Assembly: GCA_024239015.1 (NCBI GenBank)
Contig: JANBVM010000008.1
Coordinates: 1 to 33,625 of the forward strand
Direction: 5' to 3'
Length of the DNA stretch: 33,625 bases
Origin: Patescibacteria group bacterium
Lineage (GTDB): Bacteria > Patescibacteriota > Minisyncoccia > Minisyncoccales > JANBVM01
Both the position numbers and the translations under genes were made by a program. Below the pieces are notes generated by a model that did no database searches, was not told where the DNA came from, and was given only the letters and a program-made list of their open reading frames with translations. Below are positions 16,622-25,180 of this stretch, piece after piece (the first letter of the stretch is position 1; each line of letters starts with the position of its first letter).

Positions 16622-17470
16622 TTAAAATTCTAACATTAATACTTCCAAAGCCAATCTTGGATTAACATTGGTGTTAGAAATCAAGAAAATTGTTTTTTGC
16701 AAAAGTTCAAGGATGCTTTTTGTTTTCGAAAAAGATGTTTGATTTTTATTATTAATTAAAAGTTTCCTAAAATACGACAACCATATAGTCAGGGTATTTT
16801 TCAGGTCATTGTTTTTAGAGAGCTCTTCAGCATATTTAAAACGTAGAGATACTGGAGAGCTCAAAATTCTAACTAGGTCTTTTACCTTTTTTTCTCTTTC
16901 GTTTAGCTTTTGGGGGTCTTTTAAAAAGTCAACGGCATTCCCTGGCCTTCCCAAGGATACGTCAACAATATCTTTGATTTTCTTCTCTGAAGCTCCCCCT
17001 TCTTTCAAATAGCTCCCTATTTCTTCTTTCCCCACCGGATAAAACTTAATGGTCTCGCACCTGGAAAGAATGGTGGGAAAAAGCAAACTAGGATGTTCAG
17101 TAGCTAAAATTAAAAGGGATTTGCTTTTTGGTTCTTCTAAGGTTTTTAAAAAACAATTTTGGGCTTCTCTAGTCATTAAATGGGCTTGATCAATAATTGC
17201 TCCAAAAAGTGGAGCTTTTATTGGTTTTAAGGAAAGTTTCCAATTTAGATCTCTTATTTGCCTTATTTGAATTTTGCTTTTTTCTGGTTCAATTAAAATA
17301 AAATCTGGATGCCGAGAAAGCTCTTCCTTAAAAACAGAAGAAATTAGATGGAGAGCAATTGTTTTTTTTCCCAATTTTTCTGGACCTGAAAACAAAAGCG
17401 CGTGAGGAATTTTCTCTGAATTCAGAATCTTTTTAAGCAGTTCTTGTTGTTTTTTATGACCAATAATCAT
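16622..17470 (-). CDS. holB: DNA polymerase III delta' subunit-like clamp-loader ATPase
   Basis: GHKKQQELLKKILNSEKIPHALLFSGPEKLGKKTIA, FGAIIDQAHLMTREAQNCFLKTLEEPKSKSLLILATEHPSLLFPTILSRCETIKF. Confidence 0.88.
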   Translation of the reverse strand: MIIGHKKQQELLKKILNSEKIPHALLFSGPEKLGKKTIALHLISSVFKEELSRHPDFILIEPEKSKIQIRQIRDLNWKLSLKPIKAPLFGAIIDQAHLMTREAQNCFLKTLEEPKSKSLLILATEHPSLLFPTILSRCETIKFYPVGKEEIGSYLKEGGASEKKIKDIVDVSLGRPGNAVDFLKDPQKLNEREKKVKDLVRILSSPVSLRFKYAEELSKNNDLKNTLTIWLSYFRKLLINNKNQTSFSKTKSILELLQKTIFLISNTNVNPRLALEVLMLEF

Positions 17471-17500
17471 TGTAATTAGGATTCAACTTTGACTTATTTC

Positions 17501-18499
17501 CTACTTCTTAGCCAACATGCTTTTTTTATAGAGATCCAGGTTTTCTAGCATTGCACCAGTCCCCTTGGCTACACATAGTAATGATTCTTCAGCCAAGATG
17601 GCTGGAACACCCAATGTTTTTGCAATTAATTCTGGAAGATTTCTTAACAAGGAGCCTCCTCCGGTTAAAACCATACCTTTGTTCATTATGTCAGCTGAAA
17701 GCTCAGGAGGAGTATCACGAAGAACAACTTTAATTACTTGAATAATTTCAAATAGAACATCAGAAAGAGCGTCACAAATACTATTTGAGGAAATTTTAAT
17801 ATTTTTAGGCAGACCCAAAATCATATCCCTTCCCCTAATTTGCATTTTTTTAACTTCTTTGTCAGGAAGAGCAGTTCCAATCCTCTTTTTTATCTCTTCA
17901 GCTGTCTGCCAGCCCACAGCTAAATTGTATTTTTTCTTAATATGTTCTGAGATGGCCAAATCCATTTTGTCTCCGGCTATTCTTATTGAATGAAAATTAA
18001 CGATTCCCCCTAAAGATATTACTGCGGCTTCAGCTGTGCCTCCGCCAATATCAACAACCATATTGCCAGAATAACTGTTAATTGGAATCCCAGCTCCAAT
18101 AGCAGCTAGAATCGGTTCTTTGGCCAGATAAACTGCCCTAGCTCCTGAATTCATTCCAGCTTCAATCACTGCCCTTCTTTCAGTAGAAGTAATGCCAGCC
18201 GGAATACCAACCATTAGCTCTGGTTTAAACAACCTAAAACGTCCCAGGCTTTTATCAATGAAATATTTAAGCATTGCCTGGGTTATCCTAAAATCGGCAA
18301 TCACCCCGTCCCTGAGAGGTCGATATATTTTGATAGTATCTGGGGTTCGGCCCATCATCTCTTTGGCCTGACTGCCTACAGCTAAAATCTCGTTTTCAGC
18401 AATATCCACGGCCACAACCGATGGTTCTTGCAAAACTACCCCTTTTTTAGGGAGGAAAACAACTGAATTACAGGTTCCTAAATCAATGCCAATTTTCAT
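17501..18499 (-). CDS. mreB: rod shape-determining protein MreB (copy 2, divergent)
   Basis: MKIGIDLGTCNSVVFLPKKGVVLQEPSVVAVD, RPLRDGVIADFRITQAMLKYFI, VDIGGGTAEAAVISLGG, VLTGGGSLLRNLPELI. Confidence 0.93.
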   Translation of the reverse strand: MKIGIDLGTCNSVVFLPKKGVVLQEPSVVAVDIAENEILAVGSQAKEMMGRTPDTIKIYRPLRDGVIADFRITQAMLKYFIDKSLGRFRLFKPELMVGIPAGITSTERRAVIEAGMNSGARAVYLAKEPILAAIGAGIPINSYSGNMVVDIGGGTAEAAVISLGGIVNFHSIRIAGDKMDLAISEHIKKKYNLAVGWQTAEEIKKRIGTALPDKEVKKMQIRGRDMILGLPKNIKISSNSICDALSDVLFEIIQVIKVVLRDTPPELSADIMNKGMVLTGGGSLLRNLPELIAKTLGVPAILAEESLLCVAKGTGAMLENLDLYKKSMLAKK

Positions 18500-18567
18500 A
18501 AATGTAATAAGGATTAATAGAAATTTAAGATTAGTTCTCTAAAAATTTTAACTTATCTTCTGGAATT

Positions 18568-18594
18568 TTGCAAATTTCTATTAAAAGATATAAT
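18568..18594 (+). promoter_or_regulatory. putative promoter for the PEGA-domain gene
   Basis: TTGCAA (18568-18573), 15-bp spacer, TATAAT (18589-18594), ATG at 18625. Short spacer. Confidence 0.35.
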
Positions 18595-18624
18595 ATAAAA
18601 AGCGACCTCAACTAGATTCTCTCT

Positions 18625-19920
18625 ATGAAAAAAAGAACACGACAAATCTTATTCTTTATATTTTTATCGATATTCTTCATCTTGGCCCCCATACTAGTCC
18701 TTCATGTCCAGGGCTATAGGCTTGATTTTAAAAACAAAAAAGTAACCCAAACAGGAGGTCTCTTTATAAAAACAATACCGAAACAAGCTCAAATCTATTT
18801 AGACGGAAAACTATCAAAGAAAACAGATTTTTTCTTTGGCTCAGTACTAATTGAAAACATTTTGCCTAAAAAATACAAAATTGAAGCTAAAAAAGAAGGG
18901 TATTCAGTATGGGAAAAGGCCTTAGAGATAAGAGAAAAAGAGGTCACTGAGGCCAAAAGTATTATTCTTTTTCCAAAAGAAATCAACTATACTTCTTTAG
19001 CAGAAGACGTTGAGAATATTTGGTTTTCACCCAATAAGAGAAAGGTTATCTTGAAAGAAAAAGAAGAAGGTTTTTGGGCCTTAAAGTTATACGACTTAGA
19101 CAAGAATCTAAAAAGTCATGTTATCAGAGAAAGTGATATTTCAAAAAAGGGAGCTGATCTTTTCGGTTTAAAGTTTTCCGAAAATGGAAGAGAGATCCTT
19201 TTGGAGACAGGTACGGCAGAACAATTAAAGTATTTCACCCTTGATATCAATAGAGATGTGCCTATTCTGGAAGAAACGAAAAGGCCCCTATTTAAAACCG
19301 TTGTAGCTTACCAGATCTTTAATGGAGACAGTTATTATTTGGATAATCTTGGCGATATTTATAAGGTGGGAGGAGATATATTTAGCTATGAGAACGAGTC
19401 CTTATTTCCAATAAAAGAAAGGGTCACAACAAACCCTTTTCCATTGAAGAAAGAGACAGAATATAAATTACATGTTTTCCCTGAATTTATTTTTATCCAA
19501 GAAGAAAGGACCTTACACTTATTAAGCCAAGATACAAAGTTATTTAAAAATTTCTTTGAAAGAGTCAGTTTTCTAAAGATGTCTACCGATAGAGAAAAAT
19601 TAGCTTACTTTTCTGAAAAAGAAATCCGGGTTTTATTCTTGAAAGAACAAAAGGGTCAGCCTAGAAGAGAAAAGGGAGAAAGCGTCTTCTTGCTCAGGCT
19701 TTCTGAAAAAATAAAAGATGCTTTTTGGGTAAACTCAAGCTATCTAATTTTAAATACTGAAAACAATATAAAAATTATTGAGATTGATAACAGGGATAGA
19801 ATAAATATTGTTGACTTGGCTAAATTTCAAAATCCAGAAATATTATGGAACCAAAAAGATAAAAAGCTATACGTTTTAGATGAAGGAAACTTGTCGGTCT
19901 CTGAAAAATTAATTCGATAA
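18625..19920 (+). CDS. membrane-anchored PEGA-domain protein with beta-propeller-like remainder
   Basis: N-terminal TM helix, GGLFIKTIPKQAQIYLDGKLSKKTDFFFGSVLIENILPKKYKIEAKKEGYSVWEKALEI (PEGA), then repeats such as FSPNKRKVILKE and FSENGREILLET. Confidence 0.75.
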   Translation: MKKRTRQILFFIFLSIFFILAPILVLHVQGYRLDFKNKKVTQTGGLFIKTIPKQAQIYLDGKLSKKTDFFFGSVLIENILPKKYKIEAKKEGYSVWEKALEIREKEVTEAKSIILFPKEINYTSLAEDVENIWFSPNKRKVILKEKEEGFWALKLYDLDKNLKSHVIRESDISKKGADLFGLKFSENGREILLETGTAEQLKYFTLDINRDVPILEETKRPLFKTVVAYQIFNGDSYYLDNLGDIYKVGGDIFSYENESLFPIKERVTTNPFPLKKETEYKLHVFPEFIFIQEERTLHLLSQDTKLFKNFFERVSFLKMSTDREKLAYFSEKEIRVLFLKEQKGQPRREKGESVFLLRLSEKIKDAFWVNSSYLILNTENNIKIIEIDNRDRINIVDLAKFQNPEILWNQKDKKLYVLDEGNLSVSEKLIR

Positions 19921-19926
19921 TAAACA

Positions 19927-19954
19927 AAAAAAAAGACCCCCTAAGGATCTTTTT
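19927..19954. terminator. bidirectional terminator between convergent PEGA gene and rpsI
   Basis: aaaaagaccccctaaggatcttttt: AAAAAGA..TCTTTTT with CC/GG near the loop; A/T tracts on both sides. Confidence 0.75.
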
Positions 19955-19970
19955 ACTAACTATATTAATA

Positions 19971-20567
19971 CTATCTCTTCTTCCACTGTGGAGCCCTTCG
20001 AGCTCTCTTTAATCCAAATTTTTTCCTTTCTCTCATTCTGGCATCTCTTCTCAAAAAACCTGCTTTTTTCAGTCTTTTTCTAAATTCAGGATTGAATAGA
20101 ACCAAAACCTTAGCTAGACCATGACGAATAGCTTCAGCTTGGCTTGAAATGCCCCCTCCTCTTACTAAAATAGAAATTTTAAACTTATTAATAGCCTTCA
20201 TCTTTTCCAAGGAAGATAAGGCTACTTTCTGTAGTTCAGAGATTGGGAAATATTCCTTTAATGATTTTTGGTTCACCAAAAACCCTTCTCCCCTAGTCCA
20301 AACCCTGACTCTAGCTACAGCTGTTTTTCTTTTTCCAACTGCCTCATAGAACCTATCAGTTTTTATCTCTTTTTCTACTTTGGCTTTTTTCGGTTTCTCT
20401 TTCTTTGTTTTTTTCTTGGCAGCTTTTTCTTTCTTTACTCCCTTTTTCTTCTTAACTTCTTTCTTCTTGATTCCTTTAGCCTTTGCTAAAGAAGATTTCT
20501 TTTTTGTTATCTTGGACTTGGCCTTACTTTTAGCTTTAGCTTTTACTGCGGTTTTTCTTTTGGGCAT
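19971..20567 (-). CDS. rpsI: 30S ribosomal protein S9 with Lys/Ala-rich N-terminal extension
   Basis: Core FYEAVGKRKTAVARVRVW...GGGISSQAEAIRHGLAKVLV...DARMRERKKFGLKRARRAPQWKKR, preceded by about 70 residues of low-complexity K/A. Confidence 0.94.
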   Translation of the reverse strand: MPKRKTAVKAKAKSKAKSKITKKKSSLAKAKGIKKKEVKKKKGVKKEKAAKKKTKKEKPKKAKVEKEIKTDRFYEAVGKRKTAVARVRVWTRGEGFLVNQKSLKEYFPISELQKVALSSLEKMKAINKFKISILVRGGGISSQAEAIRHGLAKVLVLFNPEFRKRLKKAGFLRRDARMRERKKFGLKRARRAPQWKKR

Positions 20568-20581
20568 GTTAATTAAATAGT

Positions 20582-20938
20582 CTATTTAGACTTTTCAAAC
20601 TTTAATCTTTTTATCTGTTTCGCTCTCAACCTGTTTTTGGGCAACATCCCATAAACAGCTTTTCTTAATGGCTCTGAAGGCTTTGTTTTCAAAAGTCTTT
20701 TCAGGGGAATTTCTTTTAAGGACCCTAAATATCCAGAGTGACGGTAGTATTTTTTCTGATCTATTTTTCTTCCAGTAAATCTTATTTTCTCAACATTTTC
20801 AATAACCACATAATCCCCTATATCTTTATTTCGAGCAAAGTCTCTTTTATGTTTACCACGCAAAAGTATGGCAACTTTAGTTGCCAGTCTTCCTAAAGAT
20901 TTATTTTCAGCATCAATTGTATGAGTTTCGCGATCCAT
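20582..20938 (-). CDS. rplM: 50S ribosomal protein L13
   Basis: HTIDAENKSLGRLATKVAILLRGKHKRDFARNKDIGDYVVIENVEKIRFTGRK, YRHSGYLGSLKEIPL, AVYGMLPKNRLR. Confidence 0.95.
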   Translation of the reverse strand: MDRETHTIDAENKSLGRLATKVAILLRGKHKRDFARNKDIGDYVVIENVEKIRFTGRKIDQKKYYRHSGYLGSLKEIPLKRLLKTKPSEPLRKAVYGMLPKNRLRAKQIKRLKFEKSK

Positions 20939-20941
20939 ATA

Positions 20942-21292
20942 TTACTTCACTAATTCTATTATTGCCATTTTTGCCCCATCTGATTTCCTAGGTCCCAACT
21001 TAATGATCCTCGTATATCCTCCTTTCCTATTCTTATACTTGGGAGCAATTTCATCAACTAACTTTTTAACTATTTCAGGAGAAAAATTCTTAGCCAATAA
21101 TCTCCTAGAAGTTATACTGGCAACCTTGGCTTTGGTAATCTGCTTTTCAGCAAAACTAGAAGTTTCTTTTGCTTTAGCTTCTGTAGTCTTTATCTTTTCT
21201 CTCAAAAAAAGCTCTCTTGCTAAAGATTTCAAAAGAGCCCTTCTTTGATCTCTTTTCCTACTAAGTTTTCTTCCTTTTTTTCTTTTTTTCAC
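20942..21292 (-). CDS. rplQ: 50S ribosomal protein L17 (GTG start)
   Basis: VKKRKKGRKLSRKRDQRRALLKSLARELFLREKIKTTEAKAKE matches the usual M-R-x-R-K-x-G-R-K-L L17 start; GTG at 21290-21292. The listed ORF extends further upstream inside rpoA. Confidence 0.88.
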   Translation of the reverse strand: MKKRKKGRKLSRKRDQRRALLKSLARELFLREKIKTTEAKAKETSSFAEKQITKAKVASITSRRLLAKNFSPEIVKKLVDEIAPKYKNRKGGYTRIIKLGPRKSDGAKMAIIELVK

Positions 21293-22070
21293 GTTTTGTT
21301 TTCTTAGCTTTTTTAACTGGCTTTTTCTTTTTTTCTTTTTTTGGTGTCTTTGTCTTGAGGGGCTTAGCTTTGGCAACAGGCTTTTCTTCCTTAAAGGTCT
21401 GATTAAATAATTCAAATTGTTTTAATAAAATACCGGAAGCCTGTGAGAAGGCGGTTTTGGGGGAAATTGTTCCATCTGTTTCAACCTTCAGAAACAATCT
21501 GTCGTAATCTGTCCTTTTCCCAACTCTCATATTTTCTACACTGAAAGCCACTCTCCTTACCGGAGTGAAAATAGCATCTAGGGGGATTATGCCTACCTCT
21601 AGCTTCTCTTTTTTTAATGCTTCTCTTGGCACATAGCCTACTCCTTTTTCAACCTGAATATCCATTTCAAGACTGGCTTTATTGGTGGTCATAGTGGCAA
21701 TATGAGCTCCTTTATTAACTAATTCTAACTGGGTTGGAATTTTCAAGTCTGAACCTTTTACTTCTTTCTCACCTTTTATTTTTAGAGTGACTTTTTGCGG
21801 CTCATCAGTAAAAATCTTAAACCTTAGTTGTCTTAGGTTAAGCATAATAGTAATAACATCTTCTGAAACACCGGATATAGTGGAAAACTCATGGGAAACG
21901 CCTTTTATCTTCACGCTGGTCAATGCCGCCCCCTCTAAAGAGGAAAGTAAAACTCTTCTTAGAGAATTCCCAATAGTTACCCCATATCCCGGATAAAGAG
22001 CTTCTATTTCAAAGGTAGCTTTGTTTTTCTCTTCTTTAATAATTTTTGGTTTTTTAGATAATGGAATCAT
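21261..22070 (-). CDS. rpoA: RNA polymerase alpha subunit, N-terminal domain only plus Lys-rich tail
   Basis: EALYPGYGVTIGNSLRRVLLSSLEGAALTSVKIKGVSHEFSTISGVSEDVITIMLNLRQL...PVRRVAFSVENMRVGKRTDYDRLFLKVETDGTISP; C-terminus is KTKTPKKEKKKKPVKKAKKTKREKKKKRKKT. Confidence 0.93.
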   Translation of the reverse strand: MIPLSKKPKIIKEEKNKATFEIEALYPGYGVTIGNSLRRVLLSSLEGAALTSVKIKGVSHEFSTISGVSEDVITIMLNLRQLRFKIFTDEPQKVTLKIKGEKEVKGSDLKIPTQLELVNKGAHIATMTTNKASLEMDIQVEKGVGYVPREALKKEKLEVGIIPLDAIFTPVRRVAFSVENMRVGKRTDYDRLFLKVETDGTISPKTAFSQASGILLKQFELFNQTFKEEKPVAKAKPLKTKTPKKEKKKKPVKKAKKTKREKKKKRKKT

Positions 22071-22082
22071 GTTTTTTTAGGT

Positions 22083-22712
22083 TTATCTTGAATAAAACTC
22101 AAAAATAGCTGAGATTTCTATTGGAAGAGCCACTTCTTCCAATGTAGGCACCCCGACTATTTTGCCTTCTAATTTCTCGGTATTTAATTCAATCCAACTT
22201 GGGGCTTTATATTTCTTCATTAAGCTTTTGAATTCTACAACAATATTCTTTTTAGTTTTTTCTGGTTTTAATGAAACAATATCTCCCTTCTTTAGCTGAT
22301 GGGCAGGAAAGTTCATTGCTCTGCCATTAACGAGAAAATAGCTGTGAGAAACTAACTGTCTTGATTTTGATCTGGAAAGAGTAAAACCTAGTCTAAAGAC
22401 TACATTATCTAAACGGGATTCCAGGGCTTTAATCAACAAGCTCGAAGCATCTTCCGCCTTGCCCCTCTTTGCTAAAATACCTTTTACATAGTTTCTAAAT
22501 TGTTTTTCTTTTATGTTATACGTGTACCTCAACTTTTGCTTCTCTCTCAGTTCTTTAGCATATTCTGAGGGCGGCCTCCTCCTTCTTTTGCCTCTCTGGC
22601 CTGGTGGATAGGGTCTTTTTATTATTGCAGCTTTTGGTGAAAGAGAACGTTCCCCTTTTAAAAAAAGTCTTTCGCCCAACCTTCTTTCAATTTTTTCTTT
22701 GGCTCCCCTCAT
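22083..22712 (-). CDS. rpsD: 30S ribosomal protein S4
   Basis: RRLGERLFLKGERSLSPKAAIIKRPYPPGQRGKRRRRPPSEYAKELREKQKLRYTYNIKEKQFRNYV; start at Met14 (CAT 22710-22712) removes overlap with rpsK. Confidence 0.92.
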   Translation of the reverse strand: MRGAKEKIERRLGERLFLKGERSLSPKAAIIKRPYPPGQRGKRRRRPPSEYAKELREKQKLRYTYNIKEKQFRNYVKGILAKRGKAEDASSLLIKALESRLDNVVFRLGFTLSRSKSRQLVSHSYFLVNGRAMNFPAHQLKKGDIVSLKPEKTKKNIVVEFKSLMKKYKAPSWIELNTEKLEGKIVGVPTLEEVALPIEISAIFEFYSR

Positions 22713-22716
22713 AAGT

Positions 22717-23169
22717 TTAGACTCTTCTTGGTTTTTTAGGCCGACATCCATTATGAGGAATCGGCGTTATGTCTTTAGCAGAAATAATATCTACATCTCT
22801 GGCAGCTAAACTTCTAATTGCTGATTCTCTACCAGAACCTATCCCTTTAATAAACAGTTTTACATTTTTAATCCTGAATTTTTTAACTGCTTGGGCCATA
22901 TTCTCAGCTACCTTTGAGGCAGCAAATGGAGTACCTTTTTTTGTTCCTTTAAACCCAATATTTCCTGCTGATGCCCAGTATAGAGTATTTCCCTGGTCAT
23001 CGGTCAGAGTTAAGATTGTATTATTATAAGAAGAGGAAATATAAATCCTCCCCTCTCTTGCTGTTAGATGACCTTTTGTTTTAATTTCTTTTCTAGCTGA
23101 TGCCTCTATTTTTTCCCTTTCCTTTAATAATTCCTCTTTAGTTTTAGTAACGACACGTTTTTTACCCAT
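22717..23169 (-). CDS. rpsK: 30S ribosomal protein S11
   Basis: GRIYISSSYNNTILTLTDDQGNTLYWASAGNIGFKGTKKGTPFAASKVAENMA, DITPIPHNGCRPKKPRRV. Confidence 0.96.
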   Translation of the reverse strand: MGKKRVVTKTKEELLKEREKIEASARKEIKTKGHLTAREGRIYISSSYNNTILTLTDDQGNTLYWASAGNIGFKGTKKGTPFAASKVAENMAQAVKKFRIKNVKLFIKGIGSGRESAIRSLAARDVDIISAKDITPIPHNGCRPKKPRRV

Positions 23170-23177
23170 AGTATTTT

Positions 23178-23567
23178 TTATTTAGGTGTGGGTGCTGCTT
23201 TTCTTCCAGATCCTACCGTTTTTCTGACATTCCCTCTTACTGTCCTATTATTAGTCTTTGTCCTCTGCCCCCTAACTGGCAGTCCCTTGATGTGACGACT
23301 TCCTCTCCATGTATCAATATCCTTTAATCTTTTAATATTCATCATTACTTCTCCTCTAAGGATTCCCTCAACCTTGTGTTTCTGCTCAATTATTTCTTTT
23401 AACTTATTAATTTGATCAGGTGTTAAATCTTTTGCTTTGGTCGAGACATTAATATTAGCTTTAATTAAGATTTGTCTACTCAAAGAAGAGCCTATTCCAT
23501 AAACATAGGTTAAAGCTATGACTATTCTTTTTTCGTCTGGTATATTAATTCCGACAATTCGAGGCAT
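23178..23567 (-). CDS. rpsM: 30S ribosomal protein S13
   Basis: MPRIVGINIPDEKRIVIALTYVYGIGSSLSRQIL, IKRLKDIDTWRGSRHIKGLPVRGQRTKTNNRTVRG. Confidence 0.96.
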   Translation of the reverse strand: MPRIVGINIPDEKRIVIALTYVYGIGSSLSRQILIKANINVSTKAKDLTPDQINKLKEIIEQKHKVEGILRGEVMMNIKRLKDIDTWRGSRHIKGLPVRGQRTKTNNRTVRGNVRKTVGSGRKAAPTPK

Positions 23568-23568
23568 A

Positions 23569-23682
23569 TTATCCTTGTCTCTGCTTATGTTTAGGATTCT
23601 TGCATATTACATAAACCCGCCTTTTTCTTCGAACAGTTTTACAATGCATGCAAATTTTTTTCACTGATGATCTTACTTTCAT
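23569..23682 (-). CDS. rpmJ: 50S ribosomal protein L36
   Basis: Not in ORF track; translates as [37 protein letters not shown], with the C-X2-C...C...H zinc signature of L36. Confidence 0.95.
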   Translation of the reverse strand: MKVRSSVKKICMHCKTVRRKRRVYVICKNPKHKQRQG

Positions 23683-23894
23683 CTTCCTCTATAAACAATT
23701 CGTCCCCTTTTATCATCGTAGGGGCTCATTTCTACCGTGACCTTATCTCCGGGCAAAACTTTAATTCTATATATCCTCAACTTCCCAGCTAAATGACATA
23801 AAACCTCATTTCCATCATCTAACTTTACCCGGAAATGAGTATTAGGTAGAGCTTCTGTGATTATCCCAGATTTTTTTAATTTATTTTCTTTCAC
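23679..23894 (-). CDS. infA: translation initiation factor IF-1 (GTG start)
   Basis: [62 protein letters not shown]. Confidence 0.95.
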   Translation of the reverse strand: MKENKLKKSGIITEALPNTHFRVKLDDGNEVLCHLAGKLRIYRIKVLPGDKVTVEMSPYDDKRGRIVYRGR

Positions 23895-23928
23895 TAGTAA
23901 TCTGTATAATTTACCAAGATTTTAACAT

Positions 23929-25176
23929 TTAGTCAATAAGAGGATATTGGATTTCAATCCTATCTAAATCATTAGGAACGCTTTGGATCCAAAAAGGCCA
24001 AAGCTTAGCTGTAGCCTTCATAACTCCTGGTTGGCTCTCTAAAAATATCTTGGTTTCAGTTAAAGATTTTCCCATCAATCCTTCTTCCAAAAGATTCAAA
24101 TCAATTTCAGGATAAATTTTAATAGAAAAACTAAGAGAGAGAACAATCTTGCCTGACTCTAAATTAATAGCCTCTGGCGTATAATTTACCTTCAAGCTCT
24201 CCTCATAAAGCAGTTTTTGCTCTGGAATTTGAGAAAGTGCCAGTTTTTTAACAAAATTTTCAGCGTCCTTTTTCTCAAAAATAACAGTAGCAGACTGAGC
24301 TTTTACGTTAAAGTTAAACCGTTCTTTCTGATCACCAGGTCTTGTTAAAGAAAACTTTTCTAAAATTTCTGTCTCTAAAACATCTTTTAAAAAGATGAAG
24401 CCCTCTGGAACCTTGTTGTTTAAGCTTTCTTCAACTGCTATCTTAGCTTTTTCTATTAAAACATCTTCTGCCTTTTGTAAATCTTCCTCTGTAACCTGAG
24501 GTCCCTCACCCCCTCCTGTCATTGCTTCAGAGGACTCTCCATAATACTTAGTATATCTTGGCGTACCCCGGAAAACAAAAATAGAGAAATGAGAAGGATC
24601 AATATTATAATCTTGGCCTGGTTCAGCAGCTTCCACTGGAACATCAACGTAGACTGGATCAATTTTTCCATCTTTAATTGCAACTCCAGGCACAGATATT
24701 TTATCTTTTGATTTAAATAGTTTTCCGGCATCAGATACAAATCTAGTTCCTTTCAGCCAATTCTCTCGCTTTGTAGCATAGGCATTATAAAGTCTTATTA
24801 TACCTTCTGCTTTCTTTAAAGTCTTGCCAGAAGAAGAAAAGGTACCAGAAACACTCTTTTCAGCTTCAATAGCCTGACCTTTAATAACGTTGTTACCAAA
24901 ATTAGAGCTTTTAACTCCTGCATCTACAGTTAATTTTGTTTCGAGGCTAATAATTTCTGTTTCTGGCGAAATCTTAATGTCAGCTCTTGACATTCTAAAA
25001 CCAAAAAGAATAACACTAATGAGAATCAGAAAAAATAAAGGAGTTAGGAATAAAAATATATTTTTTCCTTTTCTTTTTTTTAAACTAGGCTTCTTCTTAA
25101 CTAAAAGATGACCTTTTTGAGGTGAGGTCTCGGAAGACTCTGGAGGTAAGATATCAAATATTTTCTTTGTCATCAT
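23929..25176 (-). CDS. membrane-anchored protein with baseplate J-like region
   Basis: N-terminal TM helix; IIRLYNAYATKRENWLKGTRFVSDAGKLFKSKDKISVPG...PVYVDVPVEAAEPGQDYNIDPSHFSIFVFRGTPRYTKYYGESSEAMTGG resembles baseplate J/gp47-like segments. Confidence 0.5.
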   Translation of the reverse strand: MMTKKIFDILPPESSETSPQKGHLLVKKKPSLKKRKGKNIFLFLTPLFFLILISVILFGFRMSRADIKISPETEIISLETKLTVDAGVKSSNFGNNVIKGQAIEAEKSVSGTFSSSGKTLKKAEGIIRLYNAYATKRENWLKGTRFVSDAGKLFKSKDKISVPGVAIKDGKIDPVYVDVPVEAAEPGQDYNIDPSHFSIFVFRGTPRYTKYYGESSEAMTGGGEGPQVTEEDLQKAEDVLIEKAKIAVEESLNNKVPEGFIFLKDVLETEILEKFSLTRPGDQKERFNFNVKAQSATVIFEKKDAENFVKKLALSQIPEQKLLYEESLKVNYTPEAINLESGKIVLSLSFSIKIYPEIDLNLLEEGLMGKSLTETKIFLESQPGVMKATAKLWPFWIQSVPNDLDRIEIQYPLID

Positions 25177-25180
25177 CTTT

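Noticed and set aside
17360-17410. Non-canonical P-loop in HolB (SGPEKLGKKTIA)
   Set aside because: Still fits GxxxxGK and delta' subunits often have altered or inactive P-loops; not unusual.
21293-21415. N-terminal extension of the rplQ ORF (MNYLIRPLRKK...)
   Set aside because: Out-of-frame reading of the rpoA 3' end; L17 similarity begins at VKKRKKGRKL.
24519-24740. 73-aa minus-strand ORF in an alternate frame
   Set aside because: Nested inside the 23929-25176 gene with no recognisable motifs.
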